Made by a program: the position numbers and the translations under genes. A stretch of DNA of 64,000 bases from Prorocentrum cordatum (taxonomy: Eukaryota > Sar > Dinophyceae > Prorocentrales > Prorocentraceae): NCBI GenBank assembly GCA_963575745.1, contig CAUYUJ010015738.1:708414-772413 (forward strand). Direction: 5' to 3'. Below the pieces are notes generated by a model. It was not told the DNA's origin, did not search any database, and was given only the letters and a program-made list of their open reading frames with translations. Shown piece after piece: positions 1 to 10,760 of this stretch; the stretch's first letter is position 1, and the number at the start of each line of letters is the position of its first letter.

Positions 1-720
1 GTTTGGGGCCCTCTTGAGCCGGGGGCCCACTTTGAGGTCTGTCGGCCCGTCTTAGGGCGATCTTGGGGGCCTCGTGGGCTGTCTTGGAGCATCGGGAAGC
101 CGAAAAGGGGAGAACTCAAAAATCCCCCACAAACCAACGGAAAATCTATAATTGTTGCCTCGTGGGGCCCTTTTGGGACTGCTCTTGGAGGCCCCTTGGG
201 ACGTTTTGGAGCGATCTCGAACTTCTGGGGGGTCCTTGCAGGATCTTTCTGGGACTCTGGGAACCTCTTGCGGCTTCCTGGAGGCCTCTTGGGGGCCTCT
301 TGGGGCCTCTTCAGGGCCTCCTGGAGCCTCCTGGGGCCCTGTCGGGACTGACCGGGGGGCCCTCTTGGTCCAGTTTGGAGACCTCTTGGAGATCTGTCGG
401 GCCTCTTAGGGTGATTTTGGGGTCCTCGTGGGCAGTCTTGGAGCGTCGGGAAGCCGAAAAGGGGAGAACTCCCAAATCCCCTACAAACCAACGGATAATA
501 TATAATTTTTGCGTCGTGGGGCCCTCTTGTGAGTGCTCTTAGAGGCCTCTTGAGACGTTTGGGAATGATCTTTGGGGGTATGACGGCTGCTTTGGGATCG
601 TCGTCGACCGTCTTGAGGCTCTCTGGGGTCGTTTCGGAAGCGCGCCAGAACGTCGGGGGCCCTCTTGGGCCGTCTTCGGGCTCCCGTAAGGTCCACCCAA
701 GTCGTCTGGGGGGCTGCCCG
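1..720 (-). repeat. CCAAGAGGCC-rich dispersed repeat, two tandem units of about 348 bp
   Basis: Two similar segments begin at 93 and 441: each has a GGGAAGCCGAAAAGGGGAGA block, then an A/T-rich stretch (ACAAACCAACGGA), then G/C-rich runs of GGCCTCTTGGG type. Read on the minus strand this is the CCAAGAGGCC family also seen near 2.3, 6.3, 31, 53 and 58 kb. The open frames across it have no protein-like composition. No gene is seen here. Confidence 0.7.
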
Positions 721-1063
721 AAAGGCCCAGGGTGGGCCAATTTTTTAGGGGGGGCGCTTTTTCTGGGGTCGCCCTAGAAATAGATGAATCGAACTAAGGT
801 GTATGTATGTATATCTATATATATGGACAAACGAACAACACACGCCCATACCCAGAAGGGGACGGAGTGAGCAGGACTGCCTCTGGGTACGGGTGCGGGC
901 TGTCGGACCCCAGGGGGGGCTCCCGTTCGAGCGGGGACCCCACCCGACAGCACGCACCCATAGCCACCTCCGTCCCCCCTATGGGTGTGTGTGTGTGTGC
1001 TGTTCGTTTCTTTTACACAAACACACATGAGCATGCATGACCCATACATCGACAGACTTACAC
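721..1063. other. Non-coding stretch, nothing recognised
   Basis: Short AT-rich run near 800-830 (ATGTATGTATATC), a short GT run near 985-1000 and mixed GC-rich sequence. No coding signal, RNA gene or clear repeat was found. Confidence 0.5.
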
Positions 1064-1330
1064 ATAGATGCATACGAACGTGCACCAGGGCCGAAGATTC
1101 TCGACGTCGGCGTGGCTCGGAGGGGCGAGGGCGGGGAACACAGGGGTTCTTCGGGTACCCCCCCCCCGCGCCCCAGCTCCCGCGCCCCCGCGGCCCATAG
1201 ACATATTTATAAATAGATGTATACAAATGTGCACCAGGGCCGAAGATTCTCGACGTCGGCGTGGTTCGGAGGGGCGAGGGCGGGGAGCACGAGGGGTTCA
1301 TTCGGGCCCCCCCCCCCGCGCCCCAGCTCC
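1064..1330 (+). repeat. Direct repeat, two copies of about 149 bp
   Basis: Copy 1 starts at 1064 and copy 2 at 1213 (both ATAGATG). They share GTGCACCAGGGCCGAAG, TTCTCGACGTCGGCGTGG and a CCCCCCCGCGCCCCAGCTCC end. The arrangement is head to tail. Confidence 0.8.
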
Positions 1331-1421
1331 GGCAGAAACCTCGGCGAGCGCCCCCGGATCGCGCCGACCGCGGCACCTCCAGCCCTGATAGAATCACACC
1401 TCTCTGCATAGAGACAACAAC

Positions 1422-1503
1422 ATCTCCTCCTCCTCCTCCTCCTCCTCCTCCTCCTCCTCCTCCTCCTCCTCCTCCTCCTCCTCCTCCTCCTCCTCCTCCT
1501 CCT
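1422..1503 (+). repeat. (CCT)n microsatellite
   Basis: About 27 uninterrupted CCT units. It creates poly-Gly and poly-Pro open frames on the two strands that are not genes. Confidence 0.95.
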
Positions 1504-3276
1504 CTCACGCCGAGAAAAATGGCATCACGCGGAGTGCGCTACTCCTTCAAACAGCAGTCCAGGTCCAGAGCTTCGCAAGCTCTACGAGAAACGAAGAACC
1601 GCTCCAGGAGAACGCCCAGGGTCCAGCCCAGATTCGTAATATTCTTGGGCGGCATCTAGAGCCCATGACAATTGATGCTTTTACTTGCGATCCCTGATGG
1701 GTTTAGATCGACATGTTTGCCAGCGCCCAATCTGTATATCTTTTCACACAACCACGACTGGCTCGGGGGAGAGTTTTCGCCCAACGCTGGTCCACGGGCC
1801 ACCGCCAGCTTGCAGCGGGCCACATGCTAGCAAGGGAGAGGCGATGTGGGTTTACACCGCCTGGCTTGCACTACATGGCCCTCACTGCGGGAGGCCCACC
1901 CCGAATCATTACGCATGGAGCAAATTGCGAGGAATCTCAAGCGAAGCCGCATCCAGAGAAGGCCCAACCAGGTAAATCGCGATGACGTCTCAGAGGTCAT
2001 TGCGCCCAAACCAGGCCCAATCAGGCAAGCGAAACTGCTCCAAAACCTTGTCAAACCGGGGAAACCGCGAAGACGTACAAAGAGAAGCCGCACCCAAACC
2101 ACGCTAGACGAGGCAAAGGGCGAGGGCGTTTCAAGCGAGCGCCCAAACCAGGACAAACCATGCAACTCCCACCAGCCCTCTGGGTTGTCGGTGGTTTAAC
2201 GAATTAGGTATTTCCTCCTCCGTTTTCTAAAAATCCTTCCCTTCGGGGAATGGTACCCTCCCACTCCCCTCCCTGGATGTTGCTTCAAGAGGGGGCGGGG
2301 GGGGCGATGTGTCAAAGGTTTCTTTCTCGCCCAAGACAGCTCCAAGGGGGCCTCCGATACTCCAGGATGGCCCCCAAGATGCTTCAAGAGAGCTCAACAT
2401 AGTTCAAGGTGGCACCTATCATGCTTCCCCGAAGCCCGAAGAGGGCCACAGTAATGCTCTAAGTGTTCTCGGACGCTTGCAAGGACCCCCCCTCAAGAGG
2501 CCAAAATCAGTGAACGGACCATCAGAAGCACTGCTGTCCCTTCTCGCCTTTTCGCTCCCGACTGGTTTTCGAGGCATCTTTTTTGGGGGGGGGCGTCATA
2601 GTTGCGAGACCTCACATGAGCTCAGCAATGTAAAAAACCCTGCCCAACAGCTCAGTAGTACTGCTTGCCGCCGCCCCACTTCTCGGGGATGTCCCGAGAG
2701 AGCCCCAAGAGGGGCCGAAGACAGCCCCAAGCGCGCTCAAGAGCGGTCCAAGAAGCGAGTTTGTCAGTCACAAGGGGCGGGGGGGACTGAATACAAGCGC
2801 TCCCCTGTTTTGATCCGTGGGGCCCAAAACTGCTCCAAGAGGTCTCCCAGCCCTCCCAAAAGAGCCCCACGAGGATCCCAAGAAGGCCCCAAGAGCGCCA
2901 AAAGGGCGCCCTGAATGGCTCCGAAATGATTCCGAGAGGTCTCCTGTAGACGTCCAGGAGGCTCGCGGATCGAAAGCTCCGCGAAGGCTTTGTTGTTGAC
3001 TCGTCGCTATCGTCACCGTCATCGTCGACTCCATCTTGCTTCCCCCTCCTTCGACTGGTTCGTATTTTTCTGTTTCGTTTCTTTTTAGTTTTATTCCTTG
3101 CCTTTTTGTTTCGTACGCTGGTTGTTCTTCTTCCTCTTGTCAACAGTTTTGCTGTTGCATCCTCTCGTCAAAGATAGGGAGCCTCCCCGCCCCGCCCCGA
3201 AGGGGGGGCCCAGAAGTAAAAATCCAGGAGGGCCCCAAGGAGACCCCACAGAACGCCGCCATGGCATGGGACTACC
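1504..3276. other. Gene-free stretch with a degenerate minisatellite (1919-2160) and CCAAGAGG-type repeats (2330-2935)
   Basis: At 1919-2160 a unit of roughly 45-65 bp recurs with the words GCAAATTGCGA, GACGTCTCA and CGCCCAAACCAGG. A related array is at 5795-5985. From 2330 to 2935 the CCAAGAGGGCC family appears. No reading frame here looks like a real protein. Confidence 0.5.
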
Positions 3277-3459
3277 GTGGAGGCCCGACCACGAGGAACC
3301 TTCCACAAGAAACCCAACCCTGAGACCCAAGGACGTCCATCGACGTTTGGTGCGGGAGCGTTACGCCTTCCACGGCAAAACCACCGAATCCCGAGAAACC
3401 CAGGGCACCCGGAAGACAAGCAGGGTAATTCTTGGCATGGGCCTCTACTGTATCTGTCA
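3277..3459 (+). repeat. Dispersed repeat A, copy 1 (partner at 46358-46540)
   Basis: By eye a 183-bp segment with the same length and clear similarity to 46358-46540. Shared words include CCCAACCCTGAGACCC, ACGCCTTC, TTCCACGGC and TTCTTGGCATGGG. Both copies are on the plus strand. Its origin is unknown. Confidence 0.75.
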
Positions 3460-3664
3460 AATCAGGCAACAGATGAGCGACGATCAGAAAAGGGTCTTGC
3501 GCTTAGGTCGGGCCTGTCCTCCTACAGGCGGATTTTAATTGAAAATGAAGACCTGCGAAAACAGCATTCAAACATAATGAAGAAATACTGAAAAGAGCAT
3601 CAACCTACAACTATTTCCCAGTATTCTTGAATGATACTGGAGAACAAACCCAAAGCATTATCTT

Positions 3665-4705
3665 TTTAAGGCTATAGGGCTATAGGGCTACAAGGCCATG
3701 GGGCTATAGGGCTATAGGGCTATAGGGTTATGGGGCTCTAGGGCTATAGGGCTGTTAGGGCTGTTAGAGCTGTAGGGCTATAGGGATATAGGGCTACAAA
3801 GCTATGAAGACATAAGGCTATAGGGCTATACGGCTATGGGGCTGTTGGGCTATTGGGCTATAAGGGCTATTAGGGATATAGGGCTAATTGGGGCTAATTG
3901 GGGCTATAGGGCTGTAGGGCTGTAGGGCTATAGGACTATAAAGCTATAGGGCTATAGGGCTGTAGTGCTATAGGGCTAACGGGCGCCTGGGCACCTGGGC
4001 GACTGGGCGCCCGGGCACCTGGGCACCCGGGCGGGCCGCCGAAATTGGCGCCAAACCTCACCTATCCATATGACACCCGAGAAATCCCAATCATAATATG
4101 TTTAGGGCTATATGGCTATGGGGCTATAGGGCCATAGGACCATAAGGCTATACGGTTATAGGCTACAGAGCTGTAGGGCTGTAGGGCTATAGGGCTATCA
4201 GGCTAAAAGGCTAAAGTGCTATAGGGCTGTTAGGGCTGTAGGGCCATGGGACTATAGGGCGATTGTCCATAGGGCTATAGGGCTATAGGGCTGTAGAGCT
4301 ATGGGGCTATAGGGCTATGGGGCTATAGGGCTGTTAGGGCTGTTAGGGCGACTGTCTATAGGGCGATAGGGCTACTGGGCTATAAAGGGCTACAAGGCTT
4401 TAGGGCCATAGGGCTGTTTGGCTATAGGGCTATAAAGCTATAGGGCCGTAGGGCTATAGGGCTATTTGGCTATAGGGCTATAAGGCTACTAGGGCTATAG
4501 GGCCATGAGGCTATCATGGCTATTGGGCTATAGGGCTAAAAGGGCTATAGGGCTATATGGCTATAGGGCTATGCGGCTATAGGGCTATGCGGCTATAGGG
4601 CTATAAGGCTATAAAGCTACCGGGCACCCGGGCACCCGGGCACCTGGGCTCCCGGGCACCCAGACACCCCGGCACCCGGGCACCTGGGCACCCAGGCGTG
4701 CCGCC
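3665..4705 (+). repeat. GGGCTATA minisatellite in a two-copy higher-order array
   Basis: 8-9-bp units of GGGCTATA type fill 3665-3975 and 4105-4615. Each block is followed by an 8-bp GGGCACCC/GGGCACCT array (3976-4032; 4621-4697) and a conserved tail (GCCGCCGAAAT, then GGCGCCAAACCTCACCTA, then CCATATGA) at about 4035-4077 and 4702-4738. The set of array, second array and tail therefore repeats at about 650-670 bp. Confidence 0.85.
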
Positions 4706-4739
4706 GAAATCGGCGCCAAACCTCACCTAACCATATGAA

Positions 4740-4818
4740 TCGGCTAGGACCCCTACAGAGGCAAACTCTGATTGAGGAATGAATCCGCTAGGACCCCTAC
4801 AAAGGCAAGGTCTGATTG
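4740..4818 (+). repeat. Short direct duplication
   Basis: The words CGGCTAGGACCCCTACAGAG and CCGCTAGGACCCCTACAAAG, followed by GCAAACTCTGATTG and GCAAGGTCTGATTG, recur about 47 bp apart just inside the right end of the TIR element. Confidence 0.75.
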
Positions 4819-5069
4819 GGGAATATTCCTCCTGTAGAGGGACACGCCCGACTCAATCTTACGCGGGATGACACGGCGACCTTGCGCGGCGTCTCACGCG
4901 GGCCGCCAGCGCGGCACGCTGCACTGAAAACGAGGGCGCTCACGCGCGACCTTACGCGAGCAGCTTACGCGCCAATGTCGGCGCAAACGGCCAAGTTTTT
5001 TGCGTCGCCCAAACGCTCCCGCCATCTCTGCGCCCCCGACTCACTTTGTCAAATCAGGCAACGAAGGGG

Positions 5070-5265
5070 CGATTTCGGAAACCCCGAACCCAAACAAGTT
5101 TTCATCTCTTGGGGGGGCATCCTTTACTTCCGCCGCGCTCCGCCACCCTTCCGCTGACGGAGGCAGCCTCGTTTTACTTCGGCCGCCTTCCGCCGAGGAA
5201 GCGATGGCAACTCATTCGACTCGCGGAGGCAAGGCCCTTTTTGGAACGCCCCGCATGCTCCCGCC
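5070..5265 (+). repeat. Dispersed repeat B, copy 1 (partner at 42924-43075)
   Basis: Shares with 42924-43075 the words TTTCGGAAACCC, GAACCCAAA, TTGGGGGGGCA, CTTCCGCCGC and TTGGAACGCC in the same order. An extra TTCCGCC-containing block here suggests an internal duplication. Confidence 0.7.
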
Positions 5266-5577
5266 GTTTCTGCGCCCCCGACACACTTGCAAGGCGGCTG
5301 TCCCACTGCATGCTTTTGCACTCCCATGATCAAGGCAGCTCGCCTGGCGATCATTCCTGAATGGGCGGGTGGGGATGCTTTTTTGATCGCGAGCGTAGCG
5401 GAAGTGCCGAACGCCGTCCGAAAGTCGTAACAGTCTAGCTACGGCCTAAATTGCGCAAGCGGGAAGGGAAATAGAGAGAGCCAACGAGAGAACAGCGGAG
5501 AGGAGACAACAGGAGGCGGGCCTTGCTGCCGCTCAGAAGTGCGCGAACGGGTGGGGATACGCGAAGCGTCAGGGACT

Positions 5578-5578
5578 C

Positions 5579-5628
<50 letters not shown>

Positions 5629-5701
5629 CTGATGATGATGATGATGATGATGATGACGATGACGATGACGATGACGATGGTGATGATGATGATGCTGCTG
5701 C

Positions 5702-5762
<61 letters not shown>

Positions 5763-5764
5763 AT
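5578..5764 (+). repeat. (GAT)n microsatellite with GAC and GCT interruptions
   Basis: About 60 trinucleotide units, interrupted by GACGAT and CTGCTG blocks. Poly-Asp, poly-Met, poly-Ser, poly-Ile and poly-His frames over it are artefacts. Confidence 0.95.
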
Positions 5765-5794
5765 ATCTGGCGAGTCCGCGCCGAAAACATGCGA

Positions 5795-5985
5795 ACGAGG
5801 CAAATTGCGAAGGCGTCTCAAAACCGGCCCCACACGAGGCCGAGCCACAACCCAAGCAAGGCAAATTCTGAGGATGTCTCTGACAGGGTCCACTACCAAG
5901 TCAAGCCAAACAAGGCCACACTGGGGGCCCTCCCAGGCAAACTCAGACGATGTCCTGAGCGAGACGCCCCCAAACCTGGCTTCAC
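5795..5985 (+). repeat. Degenerate minisatellite related to 1919-2160
   Basis: Words GGCAAATTGCGA, GGCGTCTCA, GGCAAATTCTGA, GATGTCTC and CAGACGATGTCC recur every 45-65 bp and match the array at 1919-2160. This is a dispersed minisatellite family. Confidence 0.6.
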
Positions 5986-8221
5986 CCATGCTCCGTCATA
6001 CACTCATGAACCGAACTAAACTCGGAAGCGGATGACCCAAGGGGGTCCCGCCGCAGGGGGTCGTGTAATTAGAGCGCTTCGGGCGTAACATAATGCATTT
6101 GCCTTCGGAGTAGCGTTTGGAGAACGAACCCCGTGTCTGTAGAACAAGTGTATGTCTATCCGCCACCATGCCGCTTGGCACGGAGTGGGCGTGTCCTCAA
6201 GTCCTTTTTGCCTATCCTCTAAGCCTCAATACTTTCAAGGGCCCGGAGCCACAATTGCAGAATTTGGCAGGGTTTCTCCCGTTTGTCGCGGCTTCTCGCA
6301 TCCCTTCTTCGGAATCAAGAGGGCCACAAGACAGGCCAACAGGGCGCCAAGAGGCCCCCCGAACGGTCCAAGAGTGCCCCGATCCGCCGAACGATCGATC
6401 CAAAACGCGCAAAACGGCCCGAGAGGCCCCCACGACGCCCGAAGAGACCCCCAAGAACCTTCTTCCCAAGAGAGCCCCAAGAAGCAACACTCCCAAGGAT
6501 CTCAAACTGAACCGACACGTTCGCCAAGGCCCACGCGGCCGACCCCAAAAACCTTGAATCCGAAAGCGACGGCGTCTTGCGTGCACTTTTGCAGGGGTTC
6601 CGCCGGCGGAACCACCGCCGTTCTACCTCCACCTGTTTTTGTCGGACGTGAAATGCTCGGAGACCGAACTCGTTCGCAAATCGTTGCCCGAGGCATGTGA
6701 GCGGACGAATGGGGGATCAACGGGTGCATTGACAGCAGAAGGAGGTCCACGAAAACAGGGAAGCTCTCATGGCCCCAGCCATGACATCGCCCCGTCAGTC
6801 ATGCCGCCCCTCTTGGCCGCGCCCGAAATGTGCCGAAGGTGAAAGGCGATACCCCAGCAAAGCTCCCCAATAGCAGCTATGGTGTGAAGTTTCCAGATGT
6901 CCCACATATGCGAACGAGGAGGATGATATTGCTGATGGCCCTGATGATGATGATTCTGATGATGGTTATGGCGAACCCCGCGATCGTCTCTGAACCACGA
7001 GGACGATCTCAGTGGACCGCGTGGACAGTGGAGTCGTTCGGCCCCGTCCTGGCTACAGGAAAGGCCGAACGACTCCACGGCCGCGCCAGGGAGACAAGGA
7101 TTGAAGGTGATGACATGTGTCCCTCTCGTTCTGCACGCGCGGAACATGGCGCGCGCAGCAGGCTGAGCAGCGCCGCGGATCTCAGGCGCACAGCGGCCAT
7201 GAATGCACGGGCGCAAAAAACTGAGCAGCGCCGTCGTCGCGAGAGCATGGGCGCAACAGGCTTAGCAGCGCCGTGATCGAACAGATGAGCGGCTGACTGC
7301 AGGACTTTGCAGTTTGCACCGCGACGCCCCGCGGGATGCGCACCTTATACCCGTACTTCTAGGCGGCGCTGTCGAACGCCCGCACGGCGCACCTGCCAGT
7401 CTCGTCAAGAAATCGCGGAGTTGGCTTGTCTCCACTCGCGAAACTGCCAGTTGCCCACATGCGGGGCCCATTCGGTCGTTTCTTGCTAACTCATGACACT
7501 GCCCGAATCCCCCGGCTCTGGGTCGTTGTCGTAGTCGCCAGGATGTCCCCGTGAAGCGCCTTCTTCCATCAGCTTCGAAGCGGCAGCCATTCCGAACGCG
7601 CTGCTACAAAATCTGCGAACGTATTGGGCAGCGCCGTAAAGCTCATTGCAATCCCTCACGCGGTCTTCCAGATCAGCAGCTCCAGGAGGCACGTCCGCGC
7701 CGCGATATGAAGCCGCGCCTTTCACAGAGTCGCCGAGAAGTTTCAGGATCGGGGCAAAAACGGCGCACTTCTGCAACCTGCGCGCGGTCGTTCGCGTCGG
7801 CTCCACTTTGGAAAATCCAGCTTTCCAGCGACGCTTGGCATACCGCCCCCACTTTGCCTGTCGCATAGCGGCCGGGGCTCCCACAGCTCACGCCGACTGT
7901 GAATTGCACCGTGACGAAGCCGCTTCAAAGGCAATGGCAGGTTCATTGTCGCCGCCGATTGCAGCATTCGCAGGAATTGAATTGCTGGCGCTGCTGGCGG
8001 CAAGTTGCACATCGTGTCCCGGGCGTTCCAGGCGCGAGCGCTTTGCGCTGCTGCTGACTGCGCGCTCTGCATCTTCGCCGCCTCCACGATGATGCGCCAG
8101 CATGGTAGTAGTGTCTTGGGCACGCTGGCAAGGGGAAACTTGTGAAGCGTGATTCGCTCCCGTAGATAAGCCGATTTAAACTCGTTTCCTCATCATTGCG
8201 CCGCGCAGCGAAGAGAAGACT
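5986..8221. other. No clear gene; one CCAAGAGG-type patch and one strong hairpin
   Basis: 6310-6530 carries the CCAAGAGGCC family. 7028-7078 is a perfect 16-bp inverted repeat. A minus-strand frame at 7486-7884 has roughly protein-like composition, but adjacent frames at 7673-8123 compete with it and no domain is recognised, so it is not annotated as a gene. Confidence 0.4.
7028..7078. repeat. Perfect hairpin, 16-bp arms
   Basis: GTGGAGTCGTTCGGCC at 7028-7043 is exactly inverted at 7063-7078, with a 19-nt loop. Confidence 0.9.
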
Positions 8222-8404
8222 GAAACGAAGGATTGCAAAAAGACGGACGAAGGATTGCAAAAAAACGAAGGATTGCAAAAAAACCAAAGGATTGCAAAAA
8301 AAACGAGTTTTGTTTTGCAATCCTGTTTTTTTTTTTTGCAATCCTTCGGTTTTTTTGCAATCCTTCGGTTTTTTTTGCAATCCTTTTTTTACAATCCTTC
8401 GTTC
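8222..8404. repeat. Fold-back structure built of GAAGGATTGCAAAAA units
   Basis: About four tandem 15-18-bp units reading GAAGGATTGCAAAAA (8227-8305) are followed, across a short centre near 8306-8315, by about five units in the opposite orientation (TTTTTGCAATCCTTC). The whole segment could fold into a hairpin with roughly 80-nt arms. Confidence 0.9.
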
Positions 8405-8590
8405 AAGAGATGGGTCGAGAAGCCAAATCGGACAGGTGATCGCAGACGTCATGGCGCACAGGAGCCACCTGCTGATCGGCTGCCGCTCCCGAGAGGTCGG
8501 GCGGCCATGGCGGGCCGGAGTTCGTTGAAGCGAGTGCCCGGATGCCGTGGGGCCAAAACGGCCACGATTAATACACGAGGGGGCAATGTA

Positions 8591-8782
8591 TACGGCAGGT
8601 TCGTGTCGTGCCGACCCCAGCGTTGGTTTTTGAAACCGCAGGGATCGTTCAACCTTGAACGATCGGCCGCTGCCGCAACGTCCGATCGTTCAACATCGAT
8701 CGATTCTGGGTCGCCGGCGGCGTTCAACCTTGAACGCCCGCGCTGGGGTCGCCGCTGGTCGACACGACGCAAACCTACCGTA
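8591..8782. mobile_element. Short inverted-repeat (MITE-like) element
   Basis: The left arm begins TACGGCAGGTTCGTGTCGTG and continues to GACCCCAGCG. The right arm (about 8743-8782) is its imperfect reverse complement, ending GACGCAAACCTACCGTA. Inside are two self-complementary GTTCAACCTTGAAC words. A half copy with right-arm similarity is at 60465-60582. No coding capacity. Confidence 0.55.
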
Positions 8783-8829
8783 GGCAGATGCGTAAACAAA
8801 AAACAGAGGTCCGAACCCCAAGAAAATGG

Positions 8830-9600
8830 CGACACATGGGCAAACACGGAACACACAAGAAGGATTCGGGCCACAGGCGAGGGACAATGTGTGGGAAAAC
8901 GCGTAGACACACATCGGACCCGAGCCACAGGGGAGAAGCAATCCATAGGCACAGGCGTAAATCATATAGGATTCGGGCCACAAGAGAAGGGCAATCCATA
9001 GGCACATACGTAAAACACGTAAGATCCGAGCCACAGGGGACGGGCAACCCATATGCACAGACCTAGATACACATAAGAATCGAACCACAAAAACAGAGCA
9101 ATCAATCTAGAGGCACATACCGGAAACTGAAAAAATATTCGAGCCACAGGAGATGGGCAACATATCGGCACACACGCGAAACACACCGGATTCGAGCCAC
9201 AGGGGCGGGGCAAAGTATAGGCAAACAGATAACACACACACACACATCGGATTCGAGCGGCAAGAGAGGGGCATCGACAGGCACGTGTGTAAGACACATC
9301 GTTGGCACACGCGTGGAATCCACAAACACACGCAACATTCGAACCACAGACAACGTGCGAGCTAGAGGCACATACCCAAACACGTCAGGTTAGAACCTCA
9401 AGGGGGGGCTATAGGCACAGACGTACAACACCCAGGATTCGAACCACAAGAGAAGGCCCAAAACACGTCAGGTTAGAACCTCAAGGGGGGACTATAGGCA
9501 CAGGCGTACAACACCCGGGATCCGAGCCACAAGAGGCCAAAACTACCGGCACAGACGTGTAAAGCACACCGGAGTCGAGCCACAAGGGAGGGGTGTGTGC
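8830..9600 (+). repeat. Minisatellite, irregular 43-64-bp unit
   Basis: The phrase ATTCGAGCCACAGGGGA followed by GGGCAA, CATAGGCACA and ACACAC recurs at least a dozen times (GCCACA near 8870, 8934, 8977, 9030, 9143, 9196 and so on). Confidence 0.85.
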
Positions 9601-9639
9601 GGCCCTCGGGACCACCATGCTGCATGCCTTCATCACGGG

Positions 9640-10400
9640 CGGCTCGGGCACGTAAAAATACGCGGTTCGATACCATGTTGGATACACCCCCTGTGCGGCT
9701 CCAGCTCGGGACGGCCATGTTAGATACCTCCTCTGGGTGGCATGGGCACCTGAAAAACACGTGGCTCCAGCCTGGGACAACCATGGTAGATACCCCCATT
9801 ATATATGTCTTGGGCACGTACGCCGCGTGGTTCCAGCTCGGAACGACCATGGTAGATACCCTCCCGGGTGGCACACGTGAAAACACGCGGTGTCAGCCAA
9901 CGGGAACCATGTAAATAGCCCCGTGTGGCCTGACCCCCCCCCAAAAAAAACATGATTCCAGCTCAGGACGACCACGTTCGATCCCCCCCAGGGGGGCATG
10001 GACACATGAAAACACTACATTCCAGCTCGGGACACAAATTTTGGATCCCCCCGTGGGTGGCATGGACACATAAAACACGTGGCTCGAGCCCTGGACAACC
10101 ATGTTAGATACCCCGCTGTGTGGCCTGGACATGTAAAAACACAAAGTCCCAGTTCGTGACAAATATGTTCGGTACCCTCCTGGGCGACATGGACATTTAA
10201 AAACACGCGGTTCCAGCTTGGGACAACAACCGTATTAGATACCCACCCACCCCCTGTGGCTTGGACGTGTAAAAAACACGTGGTTGCGGCTCGGGACAAC
10301 CATCTTAAATACCTCCCAGTGTGGCCTGAACACGTAAGATCGCATGGCTTCAGCGCGGGACCACCATGTGAGATATCCCCTGGGTGACCGGGACACGTGA
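9640..10400 (+). repeat. Minisatellite, about 60-65-bp unit
   Basis: The phrase CCAGCTCGGGACGACCATG, then TTAGATACC, then GGCATGGACACGTGAAAAC recurs about a dozen times with drift. It follows directly on the array to its left but has a different unit. Confidence 0.85.
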
Positions 10401-10564
10401 AAACACTTTGTTTGAGTCCGCCCCGGCAGCGCCCTGGTCAATGTGGACCCGCCGCTTTGCCTTGGAAGCGTTTCCCCATGGCCCCTCCTTGTGGAGGTTC
10501 TGGTGAGGGAATTGTCGATCTCTCCACACCCTCTAGCGAAAGGCTATGGGGGAATCGACGAACA

Positions 10565-10740
10565 CTGTGTGAAGTCCACGCTGATTTTTTGGATCGGCGG
10601 TGGAACCCCCTCCGTGGTGCGCGGAACGCGTCAGGGGCGGCACTGGAGGCGCCGCCAGGGGGCTCCAGCGCTGATCCAGGAAGTCCGCGTGGACCTCGGA
10701 ACGTTTATGCTTAAGTCATTGATTATTCCTTGAGTACGTT
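10565..10740. repeat. Dispersed repeat C, copy 1 (partner at 48245-48440)
   Basis: Contains partly self-complementary ends: GAAGTCCACGCTGATTT at the left and GATCCAGGAAGTCCGCGTGG at the right. The same plan, with TTTCTTGGATCGGCGC and GATCCAAGGAGTCCGCGCGG plus a GCCAGGGGG core, is at 48245-48440. Confidence 0.65.
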
Positions 10741-10760
10741 GAATGCCCCTTGTGTGAGCA

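Larger units (their letters stand above)
3507..4852. mobile_element. Terminal-inverted-repeat element enclosing a GGGCTATA minisatellite
   Basis: The left end (3507-3537) begins GTCGGGCCTGTCCTCC and continues TACAGGCGGATTTT. The right end (4822-4852) is its reverse complement with a few changes, ending GACACGCCCGAC. The same terminal repeat bounds 47751-47924 and 48909-49224, always in inward inverted pairs, which suggests a non-autonomous fold-back or MITE-like family. No transposase ORF lies inside, and no convincing target duplication was found for this copy. Confidence 0.65.

Noticed and set aside
774-1659. Long poly-Gly (minus) and poly-Pro (plus) frames
   Set aside because: They are created by the (CCT)n microsatellite; flanks have no protein features.
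5523-6035. Poly-Asp, poly-Met, poly-His, poly-Ser and poly-Ile frames
   Set aside because: All come from one GAT repeat read in different frames.
7486-8123. Minus-strand frames with fairly ordinary composition
   Set aside because: Three competing frames, no domain, no consistent start or splice signals. Too weak to call, though a translated search would be worth doing.
8830-10400. CRISPR-like appearance of regularly spaced repeats
   Set aside because: Repeat spacing is irregular, spacers are themselves repeated and the genome is eukaryotic; these are minisatellites.
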